Shown: positions 1-13,000, counted from the first letter of the stretch. The stretch: DNA of 64,000 nucleotides from Blepharisma japonicum (GCA_949751835.1 CATKHK010000098.1:62001-126000); one strand, 5' to 3'. Made by a program: numbers and translations. The notes: generated by a model not told the origin, from the sequence alone.

Positions 1-261
1 TTAACCTTAGCTACTAATAGTGGCTCTTAATAATTTATAATCGTGAGATAACTGTCACCATTTTTGATTGCCCGAGAGTTCACACAATTAAAATTGACCA
101 TAAGCTAAATGAAACTTGTTTTCTTCGTAAGAATTTTTGTCCCATATCGAAACAGGAAATTTCTTGATGCTCACTCAAGAAAGCCAATCATTTTTTAAGC
201 GTTCCATAGATAATTCATGAGCCTAAAAATGCATATTTTCTAGTTTCAATAATTTGATAAA

Positions 262-835
262 ATGAAAGAAGAGTTTGATTACTATTACGAAATTTTATTA
301 ATAGGTGAAGGAAGCTGCCTAGAAAATAGCTCAATTCATCAACTATACAAGAGCTGAATGCAAGTTAGAGATGGGGTTAAGTGAAAACAGCTGCACCCTT
401 TACTTAGAATCTGGAATAATCATCAAGGTTAAAATATGAGTTATATCAACTCTAAACAGACAGATATCACATTTTTACCCTTGAAAGGTAGATGGAGCTA
501 TAATGATATATGACGTGACCGATTGAACAACTGTTGGGGATGTCGAATATTTCTTTAATGAATTAAGAAAGGATTCAGGAGATTACGTAAAAATTTTACT
601 TATGGGAAATGTTGCAAATATGAAAAATAGACCTCGTGAAAATAATATAAAGAAGCAAGTCAAAAAAAGAGATACGACAGGATTTGCAAAATATAATCGA
701 CTATTATTTGAAGAAACCAATTGAGATGAGTATAGAGAAGTCTATAAAGTAGTTGATAAATTTATCCAAAAAATTTATGATGAAAATGCTAAGATTTGGA
801 ATAGACTTTTGAAACGAAAGGGTTATTCTAAATAA
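262..835 (+). pseudogene. Rab-like small GTPase, copy 1, frameshifted
   Basis: Reading TGA as Trp, the C-terminal part from 503 is open to the TAA at 833-835. It has a Ras/Rab layout: a GAxxxYDVTD strand, a KILLMGN strand where GNKxD is expected, then FAKYNRLLFEE where the (E)TSAK loop falls. The N-terminal part from ATG 262 (YEILLIGEGSC) is in another frame. One extra A in the run near 321-326 causes the shift, because dropping one base restores an alignment to copy 3. The P-loop, switch II DTAGQE and NKxD motifs are all degenerate. This is probably a pseudogene; an assembly error in the A-run cannot be excluded. Confidence 0.6.
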
Positions 836-1398
836 CAATAATATAATTATTTTCAATTTACAGTAATTTAATTGAGCAGTGAATCTCTCAATAAATTATC
901 AATGGATTTATTGGGATAATTAGATTTGCAACGGCTGAACGAATTAAATCAATACAGTTTGCTATTTCTATATATTGTAAAAATAAATACAGCTATTATG
1001 AATATATTTTTAACCTAAGCTAGCAATTTTATTATCTGCTTGAAATTATATTGAATATCATTTTCAAAGTTAAGGCAAATAGAATGGTACTGCTTGAAGA
1101 CTAGTTTAGCAAAAATAATATATGATTTGCTCTTTACCCCGGCTATGGATTAAAACTCTTAATGATTCACAATCGCGCCATTTTGAGATTCCCATGGGTG
1201 GAAGAGTCTCACACCTTTAAATTTTACCATAAACTGATGAAACTTTGGTTTCTTAGTGAGAATTTTTGCCCCAAATCGAGACAGGAAATTTAATGCTCGC
1301 TCAAGGAATCATTTGTGAAGCGATTTCTCCATACCCAGAGATAATTCATGACCTGAGCTTAAAATTGCATATTTTTTAGTTTCAATAATATTAAATAA
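836..1398. other. Spacer between Rab-like copies 1 and 2
   Basis: AT-rich spacer without a gene. Its last part (about 1090-1398) is homologous to the upstream flanks of copies 1 and 3, including a GAAACTT-TTTCTTAGTGAG block and a GAGACAGGAAATTT block. The segment around 925-1010, starting AGATTTGCAACGGCTG, recurs at about 3980-4105 upstream of copy 3. The unit duplicated therefore included several hundred bases of flank. Confidence 0.6.
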
Positions 1399-1965
1399 AT
1401 GGAAGAAGAGTATGATTACAATTACGAAATTTTATTAATCGGTGAAGGAAGCTGCCTAAAAAACAGCTCGGTTCATCAATTATGCAACAGCTGAATGGAA
1501 GTTAGAGATGGGGTTGAGTGAAGCAGCTGCACCCTTTACTTAGAATCTGGAGTAATCATCAAGGTTAAAATATGAGTTATTACAACTTTTAAAGAACGTT
1601 CATCATCTTATTATCCATGAAAGATAGATGGAGCTGTGATTATATATGATGCAACCAATTTGAGAACTGCTTCTGGTGTCGAAAAATTCTTTAATAAATT
1701 AAGAGAGCACTCAGGAGATCACGTAAAAATTTTACTTATGGGAAATGTTGCAAATATGAAAAGCAGACACCGTGAAAATCATATAAAGAGAGAAGTCAAA
1801 AAAAGTGATGCTGCAGGATTTGCAAAGAAAAATCAACTATTATTTGAAGAAGCCGATTGAGATGAGCATACAGAAGTCCAAAAAGTGGTGGATGAGTTTA
1901 TCAAAAAAATTTATGATGAAAATACTAAGATTTGAAGTAGGCTTGAATCGATAGGGTTACCCTAA
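1399..1965 (+). CDS. Rab-like pseudo-GTPase, copy 2, open frame
   Basis: Open from ATG 1399 to TAA 1963-1965 with TGA=Trp (188 aa). The Rab order is clear: an N-terminal YEILLIGEGS strand, VKIW (usual IWDTAGQE), SSYY, DGAVIIYDAT, KILLMGN, and FAKKNQLLFEE. The critical residues are gone. The P-loop reads GEGSCLKNS instead of GxxxxGK(S/T), DTAGQE is replaced by VITTFKE, and NKxD by NVAN. Compared with copies 1 and 3, residues about 20-45 are read out of frame between two compensating indels (an extra A near 1460, one base lost near 1521). The open frame may thus be accidental. If made, it would not bind nucleotide in the usual way. There is no obvious C-terminal prenylation cysteine pair. Confidence 0.5.
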
Positions 1966-2529
1966 ATAAAAGTATAAGATTATTTCCAATATTTAAAGTT
2001 TATTTAATTAAGCAATGAATCTCTAAGTAAATTATAAATGATTTACTGAGATAATGAGGTTTTATCACATTAGATCATTTGTTCCTCAATAAGCCTTTAA
2101 ATTTACGTAATCTTAGATAGAAATTTTTTAGTTATGGCTTTGAATTAGCATATCTCATCTGCTATAGCTCGCATCGGTTATTTAGTGCTCCAAATACTAA
2201 TTGTAAACTAAATTCAGTTTTGGCAAGCTAGTCGTGCTACTATCAAGGCCTAACCAGAATTTGACTCAGTATGGTATTAGTAGTATAAAATGCTTATGGT
2301 TTCCTTGAGGTGAAGTGTTTTATTGCTTTCTCTCAGTATATATAATTTTTGGCATTACTTTTATTTGTAAATAGGTATTTATTATACCTTTTTTGCTAAT
2401 ATAATTTATTTTATTGTTTGGCTCATTTATTTAAATTAATTTTGGTTTTATTAAATCAGCCAAAAAAATTGCAAGAAATTAAATTCAAAAGAAAGAGTCG
2501 CTGAAGGGCAAATAAATTTCTATTAAATT
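1966..2529. other. Spacer after Rab-like copy 2
   Basis: No open frame of note. It aligns in patches with 5040-5400 downstream of copy 3, for example CCAAATACTAATT and TGGTATT-TATAAAAT-CTTATGG. It is therefore part of the same duplicated unit. Confidence 0.5.
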
Positions 2530-2870
2530 TTTTTAATAATACCTTGTGCTATAATTAACGGTCCTCTTTCATTAGGATTTCTTTTATCTTTAATGATTTC
2601 CAGTCAAACTATGTGAATTATTTCACCAGAGTTTTTTTCATAATCCAGATTTAAGTCCTGCTGGTCCTAGTAGCTAGAAAATTCGATGACCAATTGATCT
2701 TATGCACTATAGCTTTTTGATCTGCTAGAAGATACTTTCTATTCTTTTCATCAATGTTTCGTTCAATTTTCTGCACAATCTCCTCTGCAATCCCTGCTCT
2801 TCTTGCTGTTCTGCTCTACTCGCTCGTGAAGATATCTTAACAAGATTATTTCTAAGTATGGTGTGTCTCC
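2530..2870 (-). pseudogene. Fossil of an unidentified charged, helical gene, copy A
   Basis: On the minus strand, fragments such as DQQDLNLDYEKNSGEI and WLEIIKDKRNPNERGP can be read, with a TAG at a position also interrupted in copy B (5410-5762). The two copies keep similar peptides in the same order but differ by indels and stops. This suggests a decayed coding sequence with a helical, charged product. No family recognised. Confidence 0.4.
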
Positions 2871-4248
2871 ATACTTTTGGAGCTCTTGCTTCAAATTGCG
2901 TATTTATTTATTTATAGGCTTAAGAAGAGGGCATAATATCGAAATTTTATATCATACTATCATTAGAATACAAAAAGTATCAAGTTTATTAATAAACGTT
3001 TGACATAAAACTAAATTTTACCAGAGCTGTATAAGATATTTTTACCTCATAAGAGATTTACTTAAATTGATAATGAAAATTGTAGCATCTTAACTAATTC
3101 TAATGCAAATCATCTATTATGATCATTATCGCATCTAAATTCATGAAATTTTTATTTTAATTTTTATATATAAACTAGCAACTGGTTAAAAGTAATGGGT
3201 GCGCTTTGCCGTGCTTGGAAATCCCATTTTTATACTTCCTTTTCCAAACTTACTCAACTCATAACTCCTATTCGATGAAGGGAACTATGCTCATATTATT
3301 TTCATCTAAATAAAGATACTCTTGTCAGGTAAAGTCAAATTTATGCCCTTGCAAGCACTGGTGACGTTCAGCGTAAAGCAGAATTTGTTGAGCTGTGTGG
3401 ACTGAACTTGTAAATGGTTTCTTCTGAGATAAAAACAAAGATGAGCTGCTGAGGTTTAAAATGAGCTCGGAGCTATTTTCTTCTATTGTAGTGCTGCGAA
3501 GAAGCCACCTCTTACGCACTAAGACCTTGAAGCATGCATACTATCAAAATTTGCAAGTGCTTGTGTGATGCAGATGCGTTTAAATTCCCTTTGTGCAAAT
3601 CCATTTTAGTGCAAGCAAATTATTTTTAGGCAAAAAAAATTTGCTTGCAAAATAATTTAAATTTTCTCATGAAGCATAAAATTTGCTTCTAATATAATAG
3701 TGCAAGCTCAAGGCTTATTTTGAAAGCTTGCTTTGCCACAGTAGGCTTTAATCATAATTTTTTAAATATTTCTAATTTTTCTTTGGTCAAAATTTTATGA
3801 GGGATAATAATGCAAAATTAAGGCTGACTTTATTATATTCTAGAGAGTGAAGCAAATAAAGCTAAGAAAATATCGTATAGCCACCAGTTAACTAGATGTC
3901 ATTTTCATAGAATTTTAACATTTAGATAATATTTTCAGAGCCCTAAATAAAATTAGAATTCTAAGTAAAATTTATATTTAGATTTGCAACGACTGAACGA
4001 ATCCACGTATAATATATCTTTGAAACAGGAATTTTGTTAAATCAATAGAGTTTTTCATTTTCTATATATTGTAAAAGTAAATACACTATTATGAATATAT
4101 GCTTTAAGACTAGTTTAACAAAAATAATATCAGATTTCTCTTAATTCCAGTTGTTGATGGAGGTTCTTGATTCATAATTTCGAGATAACTGTCACCATTT
4201 TGGTATTGCTTATCAGTTTAAGAGAGCTCACAATTTTAAAACTAATGA
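2871..4248. other. Gene-poor stretch with weak open frames
   Basis: Mostly AT-rich and without a convincing gene. A minus-strand frame at about 3278-3540 (TGA=Trp) gives roughly 85 codons in a patch of higher GC, but it has no ATG and no recognised domain. The last 260 bases are the upstream flank of Rab-like copy 3. Confidence 0.4.
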
Positions 4249-4404
4249 AACTTGGGTTTCTTAGTGAGAATTTTTGTCCCATATCGAGACAGGAAATTTC
4301 TTGATGCTCGCTCAAGGAAGGCAATTATTTTTTAAGCATTCCATAGATAATTCATGAGCCTGAGCTAAAAATGAGTATTTTCTAGTTTCCATAGAATTTG
4401 ATAA

Positions 4405-4976
4405 ATGGAAGAAGATTATGATTACAATTACGAAATTATATTAATCGGTGAAGGAAACTATCTAAAAACAGCTCAGTTCATCAACTATGTAATAGCTGAA
4501 TGAAAGTTAGAGATGGAGTTGAGTGAAGCAGCCACACTCTTTACTTAAAAGCTGGAATAATTATAAAGGTTAAAATATGAGTTATTACAACTCTTAACAG
4601 ACAGATATCACATTTCTACCCTTGAAAGATAGATGGAGCTGTAATGATATATTACGTGACCGATTGGACAACTGTTGGGGATGTCGAATATTTTTTTAAT
4701 AAATTAAGAGAGGACTCAGGAGATCACACAAAAATTTTACTTATGGGAAATGTTGCAAATTTGAAAAATAGATCTTGTGAAAATCATATGAAGAAACAAA
4801 TCAAAAAAAGAGATACGGCAGGATTTGCAAAGTATAATCGACTATTATTTGAAGAAGCCGATTGAGATGAGCATAGAGAAGTCCAAAAAGTAGTTGATAA
4901 GTTTATCAAAAAAATTTATTATGAAAATGCAAAGATTTGAAGTAGGCTTTTGAATCGAAAGGGTGACCCGAAATAA
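4405..4976 (+). pseudogene. Rab-like small GTPase, copy 3, frameshifted
   Basis: ATG 4405 begins a frame reading EIILIGEGNYLKTAQFINYV, which matches the Rab beta-1/P-loop/alpha-1 region better than the other copies (xLKT instead of GKT). One base is missing near 4529, as in copy 2, so this frame ends early. The remainder is open in another frame to the TAA at 4974-4976 and carries the DVEYFFNKL, KILLMGN and LLFEEAD segments. Switch II and NKxD are degenerate as in the sister copies. Probably a pseudogene. Confidence 0.6.
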
Positions 4977-5409
4977 AATAAGTAGACTATTTTCAATAAT
5001 AACAGTTTATAGAAAATTTAGAAAGGATTTATTGATATCTTTATCTTAATTCTTATCTTAGATAGAAATTTTAAGTTAAGCTTTAAATTACCATGGGCTT
5101 TTGGTTCCAAATACTAATTCTAGCTAAATTTATTTTTGCAAGATAGTCATACTACTTAGTTAGGCCTAGCAAGAGTTTGCATCACTATGGTATTTATATA
5201 TAAAATACTTATGGCTTCCTTGAGACAAAGCGTATTTTTAGCTTTCTCTAAGTGTATATAATTTTTAGTTGTACTTTTATATGGAAATAAGCATTTATTT
5301 ATATTTTTTTTTCGAAATATATATTTTATTTTATTGTCTGGCTCATTAAATGATTTTAGCTTTATTAAATCAACAAAGATTGCTGGAAATTAAATTCAAA
5401 GGAAAGAAT
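4977..5409. other. Spacer after Rab-like copy 3
   Basis: AT-rich spacer homologous in patches to 1990-2530. No gene seen. Confidence 0.5.
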
Positions 5410-5762
5410 AGCTCAAATAATTTCAATTCAAAATTTTTTAATATTACCTTGCGCCTTAATTGGCGGTCATCTTTCATTAGCATTTCTTTCATCTTAAATG
5501 ATTTCCAGTCAAGATTATATAAATTATTTCGCTAGTGCATTTTTTGCATATTCCAGATTTAAGTCCTTCTGGTCCTAGTAACTACAAAATTCGGCAGCCA
5601 ATTGCTTAGCATCCCACTCTGTTAGAAGATACTTTCTATCCTTTTCTGCAATGTGCCATTCAATTTTCTACACAGTCTTCTCTATAATCTTGATTTTTTG
5701 AAAGGCTTCTAATTGATCCTACTTCTCAAACCGTATTGCTTGTGCCAGCTCTACTCATTCTT
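5410..5762 (-). pseudogene. Fossil of an unidentified charged, helical gene, copy B
   Basis: Minus-strand reading gives LEIISLKHLQEWVELAQA, then a TAG, DQLEAFQKIKIIEKTV, a second TAG, and YLLTEWDAKQLAAEFCSY followed by further stops. The peptides are coiled-coil-like. The downstream part aligns with copy A at 2530-2870, so the pair was duplicated together with the Rab-like gene. Stops in frame mark it as a pseudogene. Family unknown. Confidence 0.45.
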
Positions 5763-7003
5763 GAAGATGCTTTAAAGAGATTATTTCTAATTAATTAAAC
5801 GCTCAAAAATATCAATTTGATATAAAACTGTATTTTATGAGATCAGTATTAGATATTTTAATCCCATAAGAGATTTAATGAAATCGATAATGAAAATTGT
5901 AGCTTCTTAACGAATTTTAATCCAAATCATTTACTATGATCAGCATCTCATCTAAACTGCAACTATTAAAATCTATAATATTACTATTCAAAACTAGTTA
6001 AAATCTCTTGTTCGATAAAAATTATTATATTTTAATTTCATAGTGATAGTGAGCAAATCTAGCATCTGATAAATCAAATGGATCCAAAAGTAGTGCTAAA
6101 TTTTACAATTGCCTAGCCACGAGTTTTAAGAACCTTTAGAAAATTGTCAAAATTTTGGATGTGCCCATGGATGGAAATGAGGTGCTTATGAATTTGCAAA
6201 TTTCCTTAACCTGATAAGACTTGGATTTTTTCAGTAAGATTTTATCTAATAAAAATTTAATTTGGCCTTTAGGCCATCAAAAACAATCATATTCTGATAA
6301 CTGCTTGGGGCTTAGTGAACTGATAAGGGGTAAGTTGTGATAAAGCATGCTCTGGGATGAGTGTATGTGAAGTTCATAAATTCATGAATTAAATCAACTC
6401 TGATCAAGCATTCCTCTAGGCTAATTTATCAAAAAGAAGGAAATTGTCAATTTTTTGCCATTATTCAGGATATGGTATCATAATTTTTCTAATTGTAAAT
6501 AAAACAGCAACTATTAATTTCAGCAATTTTAAAGAATGCACTGCTAAACATTTATTCAAGAGCTTATTATTATATACAAAATTTCTCTTATGTTAATTAA
6601 AATAGAGAAAAACTATCATAATTTACATATAAAAAATTCTTATAATAATAACTCTTAAAATTATTTATTATATAATTTTTAATTTTATATTATAAGGCTT
6701 ATTTGGGCTCTGTTTGAAAAAATAGCGTTCTTGAGCTTAATAATCATTTTATTCAATAAATATAGCAATCGAAGTCTAGTGCGCTTTTTATTAATAAATT
6801 CAAGCAAAAATTTCTAATTAATTATTAATAAAAATTAATTATATTTTAAAACATTGCAATAATAAAAATATCCTCCATTAAGACTATAATATTAGCTAAA
6901 TTTTAAGAAATCTTAATCTTATCAATTTAATTATAATTCAATCTTAAACTTCATAATTTATGAAAAATATCATAAAAAAAACAAATCTCAAAATACCAAT
7001 AAT
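5763..7003. other. AT-rich intergenic region upstream of the receptor gene
   Basis: No convincing gene. About 6245-6320 holds a block (AATTTGGCCTTTAGGCCATC, then CTTGGGGCTTAG) that recurs diverged at about 6010 bases into the 40-kb block, at 46013-46080. The last 500 bases are extremely AT-rich, as expected of a ciliate promoter region, with no single clear element. Confidence 0.4.
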
Positions 7004-10000
7004 ATGAACTGCTTAGTGATTCTTGCCACTTTTTGGCTAGCAAAAAGCATAGACCTCACCTGCCCTTTATCAGTATGCCCAGACATCAACGTAACTTTAA
7101 ATTAGAAAGGTGATCACAGGTGTGATCCTGGCTGTATGACTTCTTATTGCAATTACGACACCACCCTTGAAATTAATGGGTCACCCCAAAAAGAAAGCTC
7201 TGATTGCTATAACAATTGTGTCAACCTTGACAGCTGTGATCCTCAAAATCTAGGAAATGGGATCTGCGACAGCTCTTGTAATACCGAAAACTGCGGGTTT
7301 GACTGGGGCGACTGCACTTGTTCTCCCGGATGCTTAAACTCAATGCTGGGAGATGGAAATTGTGATGAAGCCTGCGATAATTGAGACTGCGACCTTGACA
7401 ACCACGACTGTGGACAATGTGCAGATGGCTGCTTTCCAAATATGCTTGGAAATGGAATCTGCGACTTAGAATGCAATAATGAAGATTGTTTATATGATTA
7501 TAAAGACTGCCAATGTGCAGAAAACTGCTTATATACTGATTATGGAGCCTGCAAGCCAGAATGTCTGGTGGCTAGTTGTGAATTTGATAAAGTAACTCAA
7601 TACCCAAATAGTTGATGCTATAATACTTCTTTGGCTATTTTTTCTTCTTACCAACAAATCATACGTAACGATTTTTCTTATGTTACCCGTCTGGATGATT
7701 GTTATGCTGCTTCTAATTATGCATGCTCTTGGGAAAAATTAGTGGATTTTTCTAATTGTTATGACGAATGCAATATATTGGAATGCAACTATGCAAATGG
7801 AAACTGTAATAGTCAAGATTACCTTTGTCAACGTTACCACCCTGATGGATGCTTGAAGTGCCGTGACTTATATTGAGCGATAAGCATCTTGTGAAACAAG
7901 AATTGTATTTTAGCTGAAGAAATTTGATTTAATGCAACGAAATTTCCTGATGAATCTTCTGTTATTGTACCTTTAATAGACACTTCTTCGTCAAAGAATC
8001 CTCATATTTACTTCATAATTTCAGCAGGAGATCCTAGCTCCAAAGCTGGAAATGGGAATTATTTTAGCCCTTATGTAGGCTTTTCATATGGTCTTTCAAG
8101 AATAAAATATAACTATTCTATTATTTATTTGTTAGAAGGAGACCATTTTTATACATTAGAAAAACATTCAATCGGTAAATCCATGACTGGGGAAGGTTAC
8201 TACACAAACGTAATGGATCTTTTTCAAAATTTTTATGGGAAAAGTATAAAGATTACTCCTTTAAAAAACTCTTCAATTACTATAAGGAGATCAAAAGATA
8301 ATAATGAAGCTAAAACCTTTTCGTTTTACATAAAAGATGCCAAAATCTTTGAGATAAATAACATCGTTTTTGATTGGCAGGATACAATTTCATCTTGCGT
8401 AGGTAGTGAATATTGCGATTATTGTCCATTCGCTGTCTATGATTCGGCATTAGGCTACTTTTACAATGATAGAGGCGAAATTTTTGAGAATTTTTTACCA
8501 TTATCTTGATGCATAAAATATAGTATGAAGAATTTTATACAAGTTATATCAAGTAGTTTAGTTCTTCGCAATGTAACTTTTATTAATTTTCGGACAGGCT
8601 TTTTAACAATTCTATGCACAATGAATGGGAGCAATATAACTTTAAGTAATGTCACTTTTGACAATATAAAAGTTTATGATGGAGATAATGCTGCAGTAAT
8701 AGTGTCTGAGCTATGCACTGACGATTTTTTAGAGCCAAATACTGGAAATAGTTACGGAAACCTAAAATTTGAGAATGGCGCTGTTAGAAGGATCAACAAT
8801 GGGTACGAAATTAATGATGCAATCAATTTAAAAGGGTTTCTAAAAATTACAAGCATTTCTACTATTGTTTTCCGAAATATTGAATTCCAAAATAATGTAG
8901 TTTTTAGAAAATCTATGCTTGGAACAAATGAAGCTTCTCTTTTCTTTTTAAATATATTTCAGGCACTTTTAATTGATTCTTGTGCTTTTGAATATAACTA
9001 TTGTGACTTAGGAATAATAAATATACAGCAGGAAAGGGGTGAGTTTAGTCTTGAGATAAACGATAAAGGAGAGGTCATTTATTCAACTTTGAGTAATATT
9101 CATATTAAAAATTCAAATTTTACGTCGAATTATGGGATAACAGCTGGAATATTATATGCGAATTTTAAGGATGAAGCTCAAAATTTTCTTATTGAAGATT
9201 CGCAATTCATTCTTAATGGCATTGAAGCTGGCCCTTTAATTCATATTGAAAGCAGCTTGTCCAATCAAAAATACTTAAAAGATAGCATAGTTAATATTAC
9301 TAAATCTAACGGAATTGCTGTTGAAAGAAAATACTTAGCCAAGTGAGGAAAAATCCTTAAATCAAAATTTAATGAAAATTATTCAGGTGGAAATGGGATA
9401 TTTGAAATAGCCAAAATGATTAATATTAATATATCAACAGTTGAAATTAGCAATAATGGAGCTACTCTCTCTACGAATATTAATTCTCTGCTGGTAAAAT
9501 ATTATATTGAAAATCCTGATTTGTATATCAAGTCCAATGCAAAGGATTCTCCTGAGCTGAATTGCCAGCTTTTATCATCAATATCTGACTCTATTAATTT
9601 TAATATACAATCTGCAAATATTAAAAAAAATTACTGCAAAAGCTATTTACCAGGGATTCTCATGTCAAATACAGAAAAAATATCAATAAAATCATCTTAT
9701 TTTGAAAATAATAGTGGCGCAGGAAGTAATGGAATTTGCTTAATATTCAAAGGAAATGATTTAGTGACTATAAAAGACTCCAAATTCAATTCAAACATAA
9801 ATTATGAAACTGGAAATTCAGGAGCTATAAGCAGCCTTTCCAGCTTATTACTACAAAACTGCTCTTTTTATAACAACACTGGAGATGTAGGAGGTGCGTT
9901 ATATTTTGAGGGGCAAAATCTCTATATAGACTCTTCTACATTTGACTCAAATAAATCGCCGAATTTAAATGGAGGTGCTATTTATTTTTTAATTTCTCCT

Positions 10001-13000
10001 AGCAATAATAAAACACTGCAAATTTCAGACACAAAATTTACGAATAATTATGGAGGACTCAACGGTGGAGGAATTTTTATTCATAAAAATTCCCCTCTGA
10101 AGTATATATTATCATTTACTATTTCAGATACTTATTTTTATAATAATCAAGCTTTGGAAGGTTCATGCATTTATATTGACGATACTACCTTGATTTCTGC
10201 TGATTCTTCAATTGCCAACTGTGATTTTAAAGAAAATAAGGCAAGATTTTCAGGTGCTATTTCAACTCATTATATAAGTGGACAGCTTACTTTTACCCAA
10301 TGCACATTTTTCAATAATGCTGGAGCCTATAGTTCTGGATTTAATATAGAAATTGGAGAAAATAGTGAAATAAAATCAAAAATAATTTTTAAATCCTGCG
10401 CTTTTCAATTCAATTCAGGAATTGTAACGGTATCCCTCGATAATCCAAATATAAATTCTACATTGGAAATGGATAATTGTTCATTTGAGTACAATAGAGG
10501 CTCAATATTTTCCTTGGATAATGATAATTTAATTGAAAAAAATTCAAGATATCTTCATAATTATTCACCGATTTCTGGAGCAGTGCTGAATTTGAAAAAT
10601 TCAGCTGTTTTTCGGTCAGAAAAAGCAACATTTCACAATTGCAGTAGTGAAATTAATGGCGGGGTAGCTTCAATCAGCCAGAAATCTCAGTTCTTTTGTT
10701 TTTCATGCATTTTTACACAAAATTCAGCAGGGTCATCAGGGGGTGTCATATATGCTGACTCAGATGCTCAATTTCATATTTATGGATCTAATCTTAGCAA
10801 AAATATATGCAAAAATAGAGGCTCAGCTATATTCACGGCAAGTAGTTTAGTTAGCTCATCAATAGTAAATACTGAGATTAGTGAAAATTATTCATATAAT
10901 GAAGGCGCCATAGCCCTTTTATCATCACTTATTTCGATAACTGCCTCAAAATTCTCAAATAACTCTGCAAGTGGGAAAAATCCAGGTATTTTCCTTGAAG
11001 ACTCTGATGCTACCATACTAAACAGTGTATTTTCTGATCAAAATGGAGATCAAGGCTGCTTTATCCTCTTAAGCATGAGCTACCTAAAATCTGTCAATTC
11101 AAGTTTCAAAAATGGATTTTCAAATAGTTCAGGAGTTGCCATCCACGCCACATCAAGCACCGTCAACCTGATTTCTACATCATTTTCCAATCTTTTTTCA
11201 GCTGACAGCGGAGGTATAATTTATTTATATGAAGCCAGTACACTCTACTCTGAAAACTCAAACTTTACTAATTCAAACACCTCAATTGACACATCTTCAA
11301 GCTCACTTTTTATAGCAAATTCCTTTTTTAAAAATTATTCAAATAGTGCTATCTCAGGTGCACAAATGGTCTCGCTATCTATATTAAATTCAGATTTCTC
11401 AGATGGCTATGGAGTTAATGGAGGTGCTTTATATTGTTTGCAATGCAGCGATATTTCTATTAACTCAGCTTATTTTTTTAATAATTTTGCTGAAAATGGA
11501 GGAGCTATTTATATAGAAAATTCTGAAAATTCTCAATGTAATATAGAGAACTCTACATTTGTGTCAAATATAGCTGGAAATGGGGGTGCAATTTGGGCTA
11601 CAGGGATAAATTTGTATATTTTTGCTTCAAATTTCTATGAAAATCATGCTGAAGCTTGGCAGACTGAGACGTTGCAAGAAATAATAGATGGGATTGGAGG
11701 GGCTATGAAATTAGAATGTGAAAATTCAGATTGTTTTTTTGATTTTTCCTCAAATGATTTTAGGAGTAACTGGGCAGATTATAATGGTGGAGCTATAAAC
11801 TGAGATGACTCAAAACCTAATTTTACAAATAATAGCTTTTGGAATAATTCAGCAGAGTATGGAAATGATATAGCTTCTTTTCCTGTTATGATGATTTTTA
11901 TTAATAATACCAACAACAATCGAGTTCTTAATGATGATTGAGAAAGCAGTATGACATTAACACTAAATGACATAGCATCAGGCCAAAAAGATAATCCACC
12001 CTTAACTTTTGCTTTGGTTGACGACCTTCATCAGATCATCACAACAGATATAACAAGTCAAGCTCAATTAAAAAGTCTCAGCAGCGATACCATTATATCT
12101 GGCACTTCAACAGCCTATGCTGTAAATGGGATTTATTACTTCGATGACTATGCAATTTCTGCAAAGCCTGGAACATTAGCCCAAATATACATAGACTCCT
12201 CAGCTATTGATGAATCAAAAAGCGTAAATATGCCAAGCCAGTTCCTTATAAATGCAAAAATGAGACTCTGCAAAGTTGGAGAAGCCACGGTTGGTCTTGA
12301 GTGCGAAAGCTGCCTTAAAAATTACTATAATATTGATGCTAGAAATTCTAAATGCTTTGATTGCCCTTCTTCTGCTATTTGCTATGGAAATTATACTATG
12401 GTTCCTAAATCTGGGTTTTGGAGGGACAATAAATTTACTGATAGGTTTTGGAAATGTCTTTATCCGCCTGCTTGTTTGGGGTCATTGGATATTAAAAATA
12501 TTTCTTTTACAGGAATTTGTGAAGAAGGATATGAAAATAATTTGTGCCATTCCTGCAAGGAAGGGTATTCACGACTGTATAAAAATGAATGCCAAAAATG
12601 CCCTGATACTATTAGCAATGTTTTTAGACTTATTGGGATTTTTACATTATTAGTCTTTATAGCAATAGTTATAATAATTACTTCACGAAAATCTGCATTT
12701 GAGCCAGCTTCTTTTTCATCAATTTATATAAAAATTTTTTGAAATTATTTGCAGATTATGATTATAATCGCTACTTTTAACTTGAATTGGCCTCGTGAAG
12801 CAGTCGAGCTCTTTTATTTCCAAACATGTATGGATTATATCGGAGCACAGCTGTTTTCTATTGACTGTTTTTTGCAGAATTCGTATTCAAAGGAAAAAAT
12901 TTATTATTACAAAATATTAATTACAAGCTTAACTCCATTTTCTCTAGCATTTATTTGTCTATTATTGTGGATTGTTATTTATGCAATTAAAAGGAAAAAT

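Noticed and set aside
1-20. Telomere at the left edge (TTAACCTTAGC)
   Set aside because: No tandem repetition of a telomere unit; a chance match.
375-389. GTTAAGTGAAAACAG as a 15-nt intron in Rab-like copy 1
   Set aside because: It has GT..AG ends and the right length, but removing 15 nt does not change the frame and would delete conserved coding sequence.
3278-3540. Small minus-strand gene near 3.4 kb
   Set aside because: No ATG, no recognised domain, no second copy; kept only as a remark in the spacer.
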